NCBI GenBank assembly: GCA_965112735.1
Contig: OZ218960.1
Span: 3,224,001 to 3,288,000, forward strand
Direction of reading: 5' to 3'
Length of the DNA stretch: 64,000 nt
From: Phaeosaccion multiseriatum
Lineage: Eukaryota > Ochrophyta, other classes
Shown here one piece after another: positions 54,935-64,000 of the stretch. Under the pieces are notes generated by a model that did not search any database, was not told where the DNA came from, and saw only the letters and a list, made by a program, of their open reading frames with translations. Made by a program: the position numbers and the translations under genes. Position 1 is the first letter of the stretch. Each line of letters opens with the position of its first letter.

Positions 54935-55691
54935 AGCTGGGAAAGCACTTGCACCTGGGCTTGCTGCTGCTGCGAGACTCCCATCGAGGGAGCCATCCTA
55001 TAGGAAAAGCCCCTCAGCTATCGTCTACCCAGCCACCCACACCCCATTCCCCCCTTCCCCCACTTTCCTCATCTTCCCATTTTTATGAAACTGTAAGATG
55101 GTTTTTTTTCTTCTTTCCAGCGACGCCGTGCGGGCCAACGCGACCGGAGAGGAAGAGGTGTATTGCTGATATGACTTGCGGTGCTTTCTCTCGGTGCGAA
55201 GGGATGACCCAGAGCAAGCAGCCCAAGGGGAACAGATTCAGTGTCAAGTGCCAGTTTGCCAGATCCCTGGGGGGTGCGTCCTCTCGATGGCAGTCCAAAC
55301 GCCCCAGGGATGGCAGTCGCTGTTTTGAGCTGATATATCTCACGCAAACAAAGCACCCCGTCGCATACTGTAGTGACTTCTTGAGGCCAGGAGGGAGTGA
55401 ATCGGGTGCATCAGCTTTTGGGAGAGGAGCGTGGTGGGGAGCTTGCTTTTGTTTCTGTTCGCTAAGATATCCTCAAGGCCTCTCTACAGGGGAGAGGACA
55501 GGGAGAAGGGGGTTAGGGGCTGGGGGGAGAAGCAAGCACTTCACTGGGCGGCACTGCTGGGTAGAAGGGAAGGCTTGGTGGTCAGGAGATAAGGGGCGGC
55601 GTAAGTTTTCCCTGCGGCTGGAGAGGCACTCATCATCGAAGGAGAGGATTACCTTACCAAACGGCGGCAACCAGGACTCGCGGCGACGGTC
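54935..55691. promoter_or_regulatory. Divergent region between the low-complexity gene and the Cys/His-repeat gene
   Basis: 757 bases between opposing start codons. No gene is supported, although a frame from 54949 stays open to 55695. Probably promoters and 5' UTRs of both genes. Confidence 0.4.
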
Positions 55692-58031
55692 ATGAGCGCC
55701 AAAGCAGCAGGACCAGCAGCTCCGGCGACGCAAGCTGCAGCCCCTGCCGCAGTGTCGGGGCCAGCAGCGGCGTCAGCTGCAGCAGGACCGGCTGCCGCAG
55801 AAAGAGCACCAACTGCGGAGACAGGCCCGACACCCGCGATGGCGATCTTGCCAAGGGGGTCTCTATTGGCTCCACGAGGAGCGCCAGCATTAAAGCCGCC
55901 GACAGCGGCCCCAGTAGGAGTACCGAAAGCACCACCAGCAGCAGCGCCCGCAGCAGCTTCGAAAACACCAGCAGCAGCAGCACCAGCAGCAGCAGCAGTT
56001 TCGAAAGGACCAGCAGCAGCACCAGCAGCAGCAGCAGCAACAGCAGCGCCAGCAACAGTTTCGAAAGGACCAGCAGTGCCAGCGCCAGCAGCGGCTTCGA
56101 AAGCACCAGCAGCAGCATCAGCAGCGCCTTCAGTTGTTTCTAAAGCTCCACCAGCAGTGTCCAAAGTACCAGCAGCTCCAGTGGCAGCGCCAGGAGCAGT
56201 CGCGAAAGCACCAGTAGCGGCAGTATCCAAGGCGCCATCAGCAGCGCCAGCGGCAGTATTGCCGAGCATCGGCTCCGCAAAAGCACCGGCGGGGCCATCA
56301 GCAGCGCCAGCGGCGGTGCTGCCGAGCCTCGGCTCCGCAAAAACACCGGCGGGACCAGCAGCAGCAGCGGCAGCAGCATCCAAAGGGCCAGGACCAGCAG
56401 GAGGAGGAGCGCCAGCTGCGTCCGCAACTTCAACGCAGGGACCAGCCGTGTCTCTGCCGGGATCAGCAGCGTCAGTAGCGACATCAGTAGCATCAGCAGC
56501 CGCCGCCGCCGCAGCCGCCGCGTCAGCCGCAGAAGCAGCAGCAGCAGTGGCGGCATCGTCAAGCACCCCCGCTCTCGGCCTCGGAAGGAGGGGCGGTGTG
56601 GACCCTGCCCGACCTCGTAAGCGCGCTCTGTGCACGATAGAGGGCTGCAAGAAGATGGCGCAGCGCAACAAGGTGTGCATCTCGCACGGGGCCACTCGCC
56701 GGTTCTGCGACCATGAAGGCTGTCAGAAGTGGGCCATCCAGGCAGGTGTGTGTATCAAGCACGGGGCCGTCGTCAAGAAGTGCGGGACCAAGGGCTGCGG
56801 CAACCAGGCTTTCCAGGGGGGCGTCTGCATCCGCCACGGGGCAAAGGTGACTCGCAACAGACCCACGTGCCCGATAGACCAGTGTGGCAAGTACGCCCAG
56901 TCGGGCATGAACGGCATGTGCAAGCGGCACGCGCGCATTGAGAAGAGCAAGGCGGGGGGCGGGGCTGTAGCAGGTGCAGTGGGGGCAGTGGGAGCAGCGG
57001 GGGCAGCGACCGCAGCGGGGGAGCAGAGCAACCCCAACGCGACGCCAGGGCAGCAGGGGCCGCAGCAGCAGTTGGTGGTACAGCAGGGGCACCAGTTGGG
57101 GGTGCAGCCGCAGCAGGGCGCAGCAGACAAGAGGCCAGGACAAGCTCCCGGGCAAGGCCCACCCTTGAGCGGCGGCCCCGCGAAGCTCGCGAATGGCATC
57201 CCCGGCATCGGTGGCATGGGTGGTAGCAGCGGGGCCGGAGCTCCGGCCAAGAAGCTGCCCGGGGGGGCGGCAGCGGCTCTCCCCAAGGGTGTGGCCCGCT
57301 CCTTCCCCGGCCCCTCCGCGCCCAACCCCACCGCCCGAGCGACAGTGCAGGTGGCCCGTGCTGCTGCCAGCGCTGCCGCCGCCGCCGCCGCCGCGTCTGC
57401 CGCCGCCCTGTCTGCCGAGAGCCTCAACGGCCCTCCTCGAGCGAAGCGCAGCAAGTTCTCGCACCCGCCGCCTCCCCCTCACAAGGCCAACAAGGCGCTG
57501 CAGTCGCAAGCCATGAGTCGCAACATGGACCTCAGTGCCGCCGCCACGGCTGCTGCCGCCGCCGTTGCGGCCTCTGCGGCGTCCAGTGCCATCTACACCC
57601 CGGCCGCCGCCGCCGCGAGGGACGAGAGCGCTGCCCTCCTGGCCGCTTCTGGTGGTGGTGTCGGGGCTGCTGTGGGTGCGGGTGCGGGTGCCGCTCGGCC
57701 GGAGCTCAGTGCTGCTGCTCCTGCCGCAGCCAAGGCTATGACAAACCCCGCTCCCCCTGCCGCAGCCAAGGCTATTACAAGCCCCGCTCCCCCTGCCGCA
57801 GCCCCTGCCCCCTCCACCACCACCTCTGCCCCTACCGCGGCGGAGGGTGCGGACAAGGACAAGGCCGCAAGTGGCGCGAAAGCCCCCACTGCCCCGAGCC
57901 CGGCGCTGCCGTCGCTTCTCGGTCTTTCCGCCGCTACCACTGCTGCTGCTGAAGGACCGGAGAAGACCGCTGCTGCCAGTGGTGCTTCCAATGCCACCGC
58001 CGCCGCAACTGCCGAGGGGGGGGCGAAATAA
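55692..58031 (+). CDS. Ala-rich protein with four Cys/His repeats (WRKY19-like zinc-binding family)
   Basis: Intronless frame of 779 codons from ATG 55692. Residues about 313-418 carry four repeats of about 25 residues with the pattern C-x4-C...C-x2-HG or C-x2-RHA: CTIEGCKKMA/CISHG, CDHEGCQKWA/CIKHG, CGTKGCGNQA/CIRHG, CPIDQCGKYA/CKRHA. Each has two Cys, a third Cys and a His placed to bind a metal ion. Such repeats are frequent in stramenopile proteins often labelled WRKY19-like; their function is not established, though DNA or protein binding is usually assumed. The flanks are extremely rich in Ala, Pro and Gly (residues 1-300 and 420-779). The product is probably nuclear (KRSKF basic patch near the middle), but this is inference. 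Confidence 0.75.
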   Translation: MSAKAAGPAAPATQAAAPAAVSGPAAASAAAGPAAAERAPTAETGPTPAMAILPRGSLLAPRGAPALKPPTAAPVGVPKAPPAAAPAAASKTPAAAAPAAAAVSKGPAAAPAAAAATAAPATVSKGPAVPAPAAASKAPAAASAAPSVVSKAPPAVSKVPAAPVAAPGAVAKAPVAAVSKAPSAAPAAVLPSIGSAKAPAGPSAAPAAVLPSLGSAKTPAGPAAAAAAASKGPGPAGGGAPAASATSTQGPAVSLPGSAASVATSVASAAAAAAAAASAAEAAAAVAASSSTPALGLGRRGGVDPARPRKRALCTIEGCKKMAQRNKVCISHGATRRFCDHEGCQKWAIQAGVCIKHGAVVKKCGTKGCGNQAFQGGVCIRHGAKVTRNRPTCPIDQCGKYAQSGMNGMCKRHARIEKSKAGGGAVAGAVGAVGAAGAATAAGEQSNPNATPGQQGPQQQLVVQQGHQLGVQPQQGAADKRPGQAPGQGPPLSGGPAKLANGIPGIGGMGGSSGAGAPAKKLPGGAAAALPKGVARSFPGPSAPNPTARATVQVARAAASAAAAAAAASAAALSAESLNGPPRAKRSKFSHPPPPPHKANKALQSQAMSRNMDLSAAATAAAAAVAASAASSAIYTPAAAAARDESAALLAASGGGVGAAVGAGAGAARPELSAAAPAAAKAMTNPAPPAAAKAITSPAPPAAAPAPSTTTSAPTAAEGADKDKAASGAKAPTAPSPALPSLLGLSAATTAAAEGPEKTAAASGASNATAAATAEGGAK

Positions 58032-58766
58032 GTCAATAGGCGAGACCCGAGGGGGGGGGGAAGAGGGAGGAGAGACTGAGGGGGGAGGGGGGGGGGGGGG
58101 GCATCGGCTGAGCGCACGCCTCTGTGTGGGTGAGAGAGATAAGGGCCTGAAAGGAAAGAATGCATCGACTGAGATGAGGGCTCCACAGGGGGAGGAGAGG
58201 GAGGAGCGGAGCGTCGGATGCGGCGGAGTATGTGAAGGGGGGAGGGAGTGGATGGAGCGGACATCTGAGCGGGATAAATGAAGTTATAGAGCTACAGCGA
58301 GGGGGGGGAGGGGGAGTGCAGCAGTATGTGGGGAACGGTGACGAGAGTCATGAGGGTGAAACAGTGCAATGAGGCCCAATGAGGGGACCCAACGACGGGA
58401 CCCAGAGCTACCGGGGAGGGCGAGAGGGGTCGTTGCTGGAGAGGGCTGGAGTATTTACGATCGCTTGGACGGTAATGGATGATAATGTAACACTTCGAAG
58501 TATATAAATATATTGCAATGGCACGGCACTGCAGTACTCGGTTCGGTCTACGGTCTACTCTATGCCACTAAGGCATGCCACACGGCCATTGTAAGCCGCG
58601 CCCTCCAAGCTTGCACTTCACTTCACTGCAGTCCAATTCAATAGGCCTTAACCAATATCGATGCCACGCCCTCTTAAGCCGACATTTACATCATGAATAA
58701 GATATTCATATATGTGAGACCACACCGTAACATGTGCTGCCATCTGTTGCGAGTGGGTGTGGCCCA
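58032..58766. other. Intergenic region between convergent genes
   Basis: No gene seen. G-rich up to about 58440, then AT-rich around 58490-58520 (ATATAAATATA) and 58680-58720. Confidence 0.5.
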
Positions 58767-59015
58767 CTAATAGTAGGAGGAGGCAGACAAGGGCCTGACC
58801 ATTGGCGGCGGCGGCTGCTGCTGCTGTATCACCAACTGCTCCGGCTGCTGCCGCTCTGAAGTCTCTGCTGCGATCGTTTGCCGGAAAGAGACGACACGGG
58901 GGGAGTCCGAGTCGGGACAGTCGGGGTGGTAAAAAAACGACCTCTCACTCCTGCCTTCGCTCTCTTCGCTTCTCTCGAGCGTTGCCGCCCTTGATCCACC
59001 TCCTCCTCCTGTTGC

Positions 59016-59048
<33 letters not shown>

Positions 59049-59468
59049 TGCTCCTTGTCCAGCCGCTCCTGCTGTCCCTACTTCCCCTGCCCCGGGCAAT
59101 GGTTGGGCTCTCAAGGGAGCGGCCGAGGCGGGGCGAGGTCGAGGGCGGCGCCGCGAGAGCTTCTTGCCACCCCTTGCCTTTGCCTTGGTGCTTGCCTTTG
59201 CCTCTGTCTCTACATCTATATCTGTCCGTTGTGTCTGTGCCTGAGTCTGCTTCCCTCTCCGAGGGCCCTCCCCCCCCCCCTGGGGATGCTTGCCCCTCCC
59301 GGGGTGGTCCGTCCCGCCTCCCCCTCCACACGCCCTCCCCCGACTATTGCTCCGGCTCGGGCCGAAGCCGACGCGAAATCTATTCCTCTCCGCTCCCCCG
59401 GGGCGGCTCCTTCTCCAGCTGCTGCTGCTGCTTGTCTCCTGTAGCACGCGCCCTGAGTAAGGCACGTG
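58767..59468 (-). CDS. Possible 3' exon(s) of the IQ-motif gene
   Basis: A frame from about 59468 (after an AG in CTTACTCAG) to TAG 58767 encodes a basic, Ser/Arg/Gln-rich tail ending PLSASSYY. Codon composition suggests it may be real, but its phase does not match the donor at 60847, so an additional exon would be needed. It contains the dispersed oligomer CTGTATCACCAACTGCT at 58824-58840 (encoding EQLVIQ). Confidence 0.3.
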
Positions 59469-59772
59469 AGCCCCGCCCCCCCGGGTGGTGTCTACCCCCC
59501 CCCTCGGGGCTGGAGCTCCGTCAAAGAAGCTGCCACACACAAGCGAGAAGAAGGTCGCCGCGCCGAATGGGCCCCTTGGCCCATGCAATGCTCCTCCCCC
59601 GCCTCGCCCCTTCTGCTGCTCAGCAGAGTCCACCCCCTGCCCTGTGCCACTAACGTCAGTGCCACTCATGCCTATGCCTACGCCTACACCCCTCCTCCTC
59701 CTCCGCAGGACCCTCTGCGCGTGCGGATGCAGCCTCCGGAGGGGGGCAAGGTAGGCGGGGACGCTTCTCACC

Positions 59773-59908
59773 TGGACATTGGACATTGGACATTGGACAT
59801 TGGACATTGGACATTGGACATTGGACATTGGACATTGGACATTGGACATTGGACATTGGACATTGGACATTGGACATTGGACATTGGACATTGGACATTG
59901 GACATTGG
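59773..59908 (+). repeat. Heptanucleotide (ACATTGG)n repeat
   Basis: About 19 perfect copies of a 7-bp unit, 136 bases. Read on the minus strand in any frame it gives the seven-residue repeat MSNVQCP. Confidence 0.97.
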
Positions 59909-60020
59909 CGAAGTAGGAGGGTGGGGCACCGGGGCAGCGGGGCGGTGAGTCAGTGGGAGTGGCGGGGCAGTGGTGGAACAGTGGCATAGACGGGGAATAG
60001 GGCAGCCACGGAAGGCAGAT

Positions 60021-60735
60021 GAGAGGCATGTGGGGGATGGGAGTGGCAGATGAGAGGCGTAAGGGGGATGTGAGAGGCATGTGGGGGATGGGAGTGGCAG
60101 ATGAGAGGCGTAAGGGGGATGTGAGAGGCATGTGGGGGATGGGAGTGGCAGATGAGAGGCGTAAGGGGGATGTGAGAGGCATGTGGGGGATGGGAGTGGC
60201 AGATGAGAGGCGTAAGGGGGATGTGAGAGGCATGTGGGGGATGGGAGTGGCAGATGAGAGGCGTAAGGGGGATGTGAGAGGCATGTGGGGGATGGGAGTG
60301 GCAGATGAGAGGCGTAAGGGGGATGTGAGAGGCATGTGGGGGATGGGAGTGGCAGATGAGAGGCGTAAGGGGGATGTGAGAGGCATGTGGGGGATGGGAG
60401 TGGCAGATGAGAGGCGTAAGGGGGATGTGAGAGGCATGTGGGGGATGGGAGTGGCAGATGAGAGGCGTAAGGGGGATGTGAGAGGCATGTGGGGGATGGG
60501 AGTGGCAGATGAGAGGCGTAAGGGGGATGTGAGAGGCATGTGGGGGATGGGAGTGGCAGATGAGAGGCGTAAGGGGGATGTGAGAGGCATGTGGGGGATG
60601 GGAGTGGCAGATGAGAGGCGTAAGGGGGATGTGAGAGGCATGTGGGGGATGGGAGTGGCAGATGAGAGGCGTAAGGGGGATGTGAGAGGCATGTGGGGGA
60701 TGGGAGTGGCAGATGAGAGGCGTAAGGGGGATGTG
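60021..60735 (+). repeat. 51-bp minisatellite, 14 near-identical copies
   Basis: Unit begins GAGAGGCATGTGGGGGATGG and repeats exactly every 51 bases. The period is a multiple of three and the unit lacks stops in several frames, so long repetitive frames arise on both strands. It lies just 3' of the donor at 60847 of the IQ-motif gene, probably in its intron. Confidence 0.97.
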
Positions 60736-60847
60736 CGCTGGTCTCGGGCTGCATCGCCGGCCGTTGGCTTTGCATTGGCGAGGAGGGGGAGGGTTGGGAC
60801 TGGCGCCTCTCCCTTGCTTGCCCCTGCTTGTCCTCTCCCCCTCTCAC

Positions 60848-61791
60848 CTTGCCCTGCAGCCGCATCGCGTATAGGAAGTCGTCGCTGCCCAGCCACACCT
60901 CCGCTTTGGACACGCTGCCCCCCGCATCGAACAGCAGAGTCGCGGCCTCTGCATTGCTCAGCCCCCTGCCCTTGCCCTCCTTGCTGCCCCTGTTGCTCTG
61001 AGTGCCCCTAGTGTTATGATTACTGCTCCTCTGATTGCTCCTAAAGCGCATGTCGAGAATAACCTGCCAGAAGAGCATTTTGTCCTCGAAGGAGGGCGCT
61101 CGGGCCGCGATACGCTCCCACGCCTCGGCCCACAGTCGACGCTCGCCGGCCGCCCGACTGCTGCTGCTGCTAGTGATGCTACTGCGGCTCCTTCGTCTCC
61201 CTGAGTTTGTTGCAGCGCCGCTTTCATGCGCTGACCACGCCCCCCGTGTCCCTCCTCCTCCCCAGCCCGAGTCTCCACCCTTGAGCAGCGCAGGCATCTT
61301 CCTCCGAACGAGGGTGCCTCTGCACCAGGCCTGCAGCGTCAGCAGCGAGCCCCACGCCCTCGCGAAGAGGAGCTGCAGCACTCTCCGCCTCGCCAGCCAA
61401 CCCCGCGCCACTCTCTGCATCTCCGTCGCGGCTCCCTCCCTCCCCGGGCCGCTGAGTAAGTGAGGGAGTGAGTGAGTGCGTGGGGAAGTGAGTTAGGGAG
61501 TGAGGGAGTAAGGGAATAGGTGACAGGGAGAGAGGGTGTGAGGGAGCGCGTGAGGGAGCGCGTGAGTGAGTGAGTGAGTGAGTAAGTGAGTGAGTGATCG
61601 AGCGAGTGAGTGATATAAAGCGAGTGAGTTACTCACTTGCCCACCGTCACGGAGAAGCTCACGGTTCGGGGAGGCTTGCACGGGGAGAGACTTCTCGGCC
61701 TCCTCCGCGAAGACCGGGCGGGAGCAGCAGCGTTGGGGCTACTGGTGACGAGTCCTCCGTCGAAAGGAGCCATGCCACTGGAAGCAGTCAT
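60848..61791 (-). CDS. IQ-motif protein (3' end unresolved)
   Basis: Exon 61791-61637 (ATG at 61791) joins in phase to exon 61451-60848. Together they encode 253 residues. At the start of exon 2 is an IQ motif AATEMQRVARGWLARR followed by a second basic helical unit (LLTLQAWCRGTLVRRK), typical calmodulin or light-chain binding sites. Near the end, FEDKMLFWQVILDMRFRSNQ and LLFDAGGSVSKAEVWLGSDD form a conserved-looking segment. A good donor (AAG then GTGAGA) is at 60847. Without splicing, the frame runs on through the 51-bp and 7-bp repeats to 59768. The true end is uncertain; 58767-59468 may be part of it. Confidence 0.6.
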
Positions 61792-61823
61792 GCTCTGTCT
61801 GCCGCAGCCCCCCTCAGCATCAC

Positions 61824-62094
61824 CTCAGGAAATCCAGATACTGCCGCCCCTCCACATCAGTCATGGTGCAGCCGCGAGCCTCCTGCAGCGTGGCCAAAAC
61901 AAACAAAAGTGGGCTCGCAAGTAAGTGGGGTGTAAGATGGAGGTGTGAACGAAGAGGGGGTAGGGCGAAGAGGAAGGAGAAAGGGGATCGTGACAGCCAG
62001 AGGCCCAGCAGGTAGACTCAGGACAAGCACCTACTTTGACCACCACGGGCAGCGGATGATAGTTGTGTGCACCGTACTGATCCTCAAGTCCCAT
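61824..62094 (-). pseudogene. N-terminal fragment of ornithine aminotransferase
   Basis: Two exon-like blocks, 62094-62035 and 61882-61824, splice in phase to MGLEDQYGAHNYHPLPVVVK plus EARGCTMTDVEGRQYLDFL. This is the conserved N-terminal segment of ornithine aminotransferase (typically YGAHNYHPLPV then D-EG-Y-DFLSAYSAVNQGH). The block ends in a proper donor and phase for the next exon, but no downstream exon (AYSAVNQGHCHP, the PLP lysine) is found on this strand in the window. Instead the IQ gene starts 33 bases on. It is probably a truncated relic or an exon captured by the IQ transcript. The frame is open upstream of 62094 to about 62129. Confidence 0.6.
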
Positions 62095-62223
62095 GTAGCC
62101 AGGGCTGAAGCTTAAGTTACCGCCCAACTTGTTTGCTGCCTTACAAATTCCTGCCGTTACACTCTCGTCTCAGTGTCCCACAGACAAAACAAAAGCAAAA
62201 ACAGCACGAAGGGCGCGGCTACG

Positions 62224-63939
62224 ATGGACATGGATGATGACGAGCAGCAGCAGGCGGCCATACGCCTCCAAGCCCTGCACCGGGGAATGCGGGCGCGACA
62301 GAAGACGCGACAGCGGCGACAGCTCAAGCAGACGGAACGGGCGGAGCGTGAGAAGATGGCCACACGGCTGCAGGCTCTCAGCAGAGGCAAGAGGGAAAGG
62401 CAGCTTGCGGGGGAGCGGAGGGAGCGGGTGGCCGCAGCCACTGCGATTCAGACCAAGATACGCGCCAAGCAGGCCACCAGAGGAGGAGGCGGGGAGGCGC
62501 TGAGTGGGCCTGGACATTTCGAGAAGCACTCCATCGCACTCAATGGGGCGGACATTAAGAAGGGCCTTCATACGGTGGGCAGGAACCCGCACACGCTCAC
62601 GCACTGCTACACGGGCCTGACCTTGAAGGACACGCACATTGGCAGCATCGCGGCCATTGCAGACTACCCTTTGCTGCAAAGCGTGGACCTCAGTGGGAAC
62701 TGCATCTCTGACCTGCGCCCGCTGGCCCGCCTTCCCTTCCTCCTCGAGTTTAAGGCGTCCAGCAACTGCGTCAAAGAGTGAGTGATGTGATACTCGAGGG
62801 GTCGAAGCGAGGGGCAAGGCGACGAACCATTGCATCACCTAAACTCATTGCTATCTCTCCCTATCTCTCTCCGCCCCCCGTCCCTCCCTCCCCCCCCTCC
62901 CCCCTCTCCCACTCCCCCCCCCCTCTCCCCCACAGACTACCTGACTTGTCGCTGGTACGTGACGAGGATTACTCGTGGCGGGCCTCGGAGGCGGTGCTCC
63001 AGGATTGGCGCAGCGAGCTCGTGCACAGCGTCAGCATGCTGCACAATCTCGAGCTCGACTGTAACGAAATCGAGGTCATCCGCCCCATGCACGAGCACCG
63101 CTACCTGCAGCGCCTGGTTCTCAGCCACAACAATATTGGCAAGATAGAGGGGCTAGAGGGGCTCCACAGTCTCACTGACCTCGATCTCAGCTTCAATCGC
63201 ATCTCCGCCATTGGTACGGCGCTGAGCGGGCTCGGCATCACGGAGCTCAACCTCGAGCACAATGCCATCTGTGAAGTGGAAGGGGTGGACTCCAACCACC
63301 TCCCCCACCTGGCGACGCTCATGCTTGGTCACAACAAGATCACCACCTTGGGCGGGGCCAAGGGCTGTCTGCAGTTGCGAGCCCTGCACCTCGAGAACAA
63401 CTCCATCACACACATCCGCCAGGTGGAGTGGCTCACAGAGTCCACCGCGCTCTCCTGCCTCGTGCTGGAGGGCTGCCCGGTCATCGGGGAGGAGCTGTAT
63501 CGCCTGCGGGTCATCGCTCGCCTGCTGACCCTGCGCCTGCTCGACAGGACAAGCGTGAGCGCAATGGAGAAGGTGCGAGCGCTGAACCTGCAGGGAGGGG
63601 CCGACTCGGACCTGCCCAATCGCATCAAGACGCACATGGAGGCCTTCCGCGGGCCTAGGGGGGCAGGGGTCTGCGAGGGGGAGGAGATGGCAGTGGATGG
63701 GGAGGGCGAGTGCCTCAACGAACCCTTCTACCACGACATGTTGCCCAAGTGAGTGCCCTGAGTGCTGAGGAGTGAGTGGTGGGTAGTGAGAAGGGAGAGT
63801 CGACCATTGGGTACGGCATGCCGGCCACCCAACCGCATGAGTCCCCTCCCTCCCCCCCCGTCACCGCTGCCCTACCCGTACCCGTCTATCCTGCCCTGCC
63901 TGCAGATACGAGGAGCCCGAGCCGGAGCCCATCTTCTAG
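62224..63939 (+). CDS. IQ-motif and leucine-rich-repeat protein (LRRC23-like)
   Basis: Exons 62224-62777, 62936-63748, 63906-63939 join in phase to 466 residues. Residues about 8-90 hold three IQ-like helices (AAIRLQALHRGMRARQK, ATRLQALSRGKRERQ, AATAIQTKIRAKQ). About seven leucine-rich repeats follow: LLQSVDLSGNCISDL, LHNLELDCNEIEVI, LQRLVLSHNNIGKIEG, LTDLDLSFNRISAI, ITELNLEHNAICEVEG, LATLMLGHNKITTLGG, LRALHLENNSITHI. The layout resembles LRRC23 and LRR-IQ proteins of motile cilia (radial spokes), so a flagellar role is inferred, implying a flagellated life stage. The last exon is tiny (EEPEPEPIF end). The ATG at 62224 was chosen as the first in the IQ frame; an upstream exon joined at 62172 is possible. 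Confidence 0.85.
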
Positions 63940-64000
63940 ATAATTTACGCTCTGGGCCCTGCTGCCTCCAAGCAGATTAACAGATGGCTTGGAGGGGGAG
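63940..64000. other. 3' flank of LRR gene
   Basis: Only 61 bases before the window end; nothing seen. Confidence 0.5.

Noticed and set aside
59773-59908. Telomeric repeat
   Set aside because: The 7-mer is not a known telomere type, it lies inside gene-rich sequence and only 19 copies exist.
59773-60735. CRISPR-like array
   Set aside because: Units are directly adjacent with no unique spacers, and the genome is eukaryotic.
60019-61011. 330-codon plus-strand frame of MRGMWGMGVADERRKGD-type repeats
   Set aside because: Product of the 51-bp minisatellite, whose period is divisible by three; no non-repeat domain and antisense to the IQ exon.

Overview
This window comes from a nuclear genome, not a bacterial one. 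Genes are split by many short GT-AG introns, the base composition is GC-rich, and microsatellites and minisatellites are frequent. Three predicted proteins (two 5'-3' exonuclease-like proteins and an acyl-protein thioesterase) begin with a hydrophobic signal followed by a Phe-containing cleavage site of the ASAF type, as in the bipartite plastid presequences of algae with red-derived complex plastids. Together with a Cys/His-repeat protein of a kind common in stramenopiles and a cilium-type LRR protein, this suggests a photosynthetic stramenopile (ochrophyte). The species cannot be named from the sequence.

The dominant structure is a large inverted repeat. Bases 1-6412 are a near-identical reverse complement of about 15616-22095, around a 9.2 kb spacer. 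The arms carry the 3' half of a very large SMCHD1/GMI1-like gene (GHKL ATPase plus SMC hinge). The right-hand copy is complete (30955 down to 15627, 35 exons, about 2586 codons). The left-hand copy is cut by the window edge. The two copies carry different splice-site lesions. The spacer holds a plastid-type exonuclease paralogue with eroded catalytic residues (7577-11102, +) and an EMB8/YheT-type alpha/beta hydrolase (14840-11691, -).

To the right, an intact exonuclease paralogue (31347-35105, +) shares a short divergent promoter region with the SMCHD1-like gene. It is followed by a 595-bp element with long terminal inverted repeats. Related sequences of this zone lie inverted near 6.6-7.5 kb. 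From 37 kb on come an ankyrin-repeat protein, a TauE/SafE permease head-to-head with a signal peptide peptidase, transcription elongation factor ELOF1, a probably plastid-targeted acyl-protein thioesterase, a 1039-residue low-complexity protein of unknown function, the Cys/His-repeat protein, an IQ-motif gene with large tandem repeats, an orphan N-terminal fragment of ornithine aminotransferase, and an IQ/LRR protein.

Apart from the inverted repeat, the most unusual feature is a set of short (about 15-17 bp) oligomers scattered through introns, untranslated regions and exons of unrelated genes on both strands. Gene models were built by hand from reading frames, splice-site phase and comparison of duplicate copies. 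Exon borders are predictions unless two copies agree.
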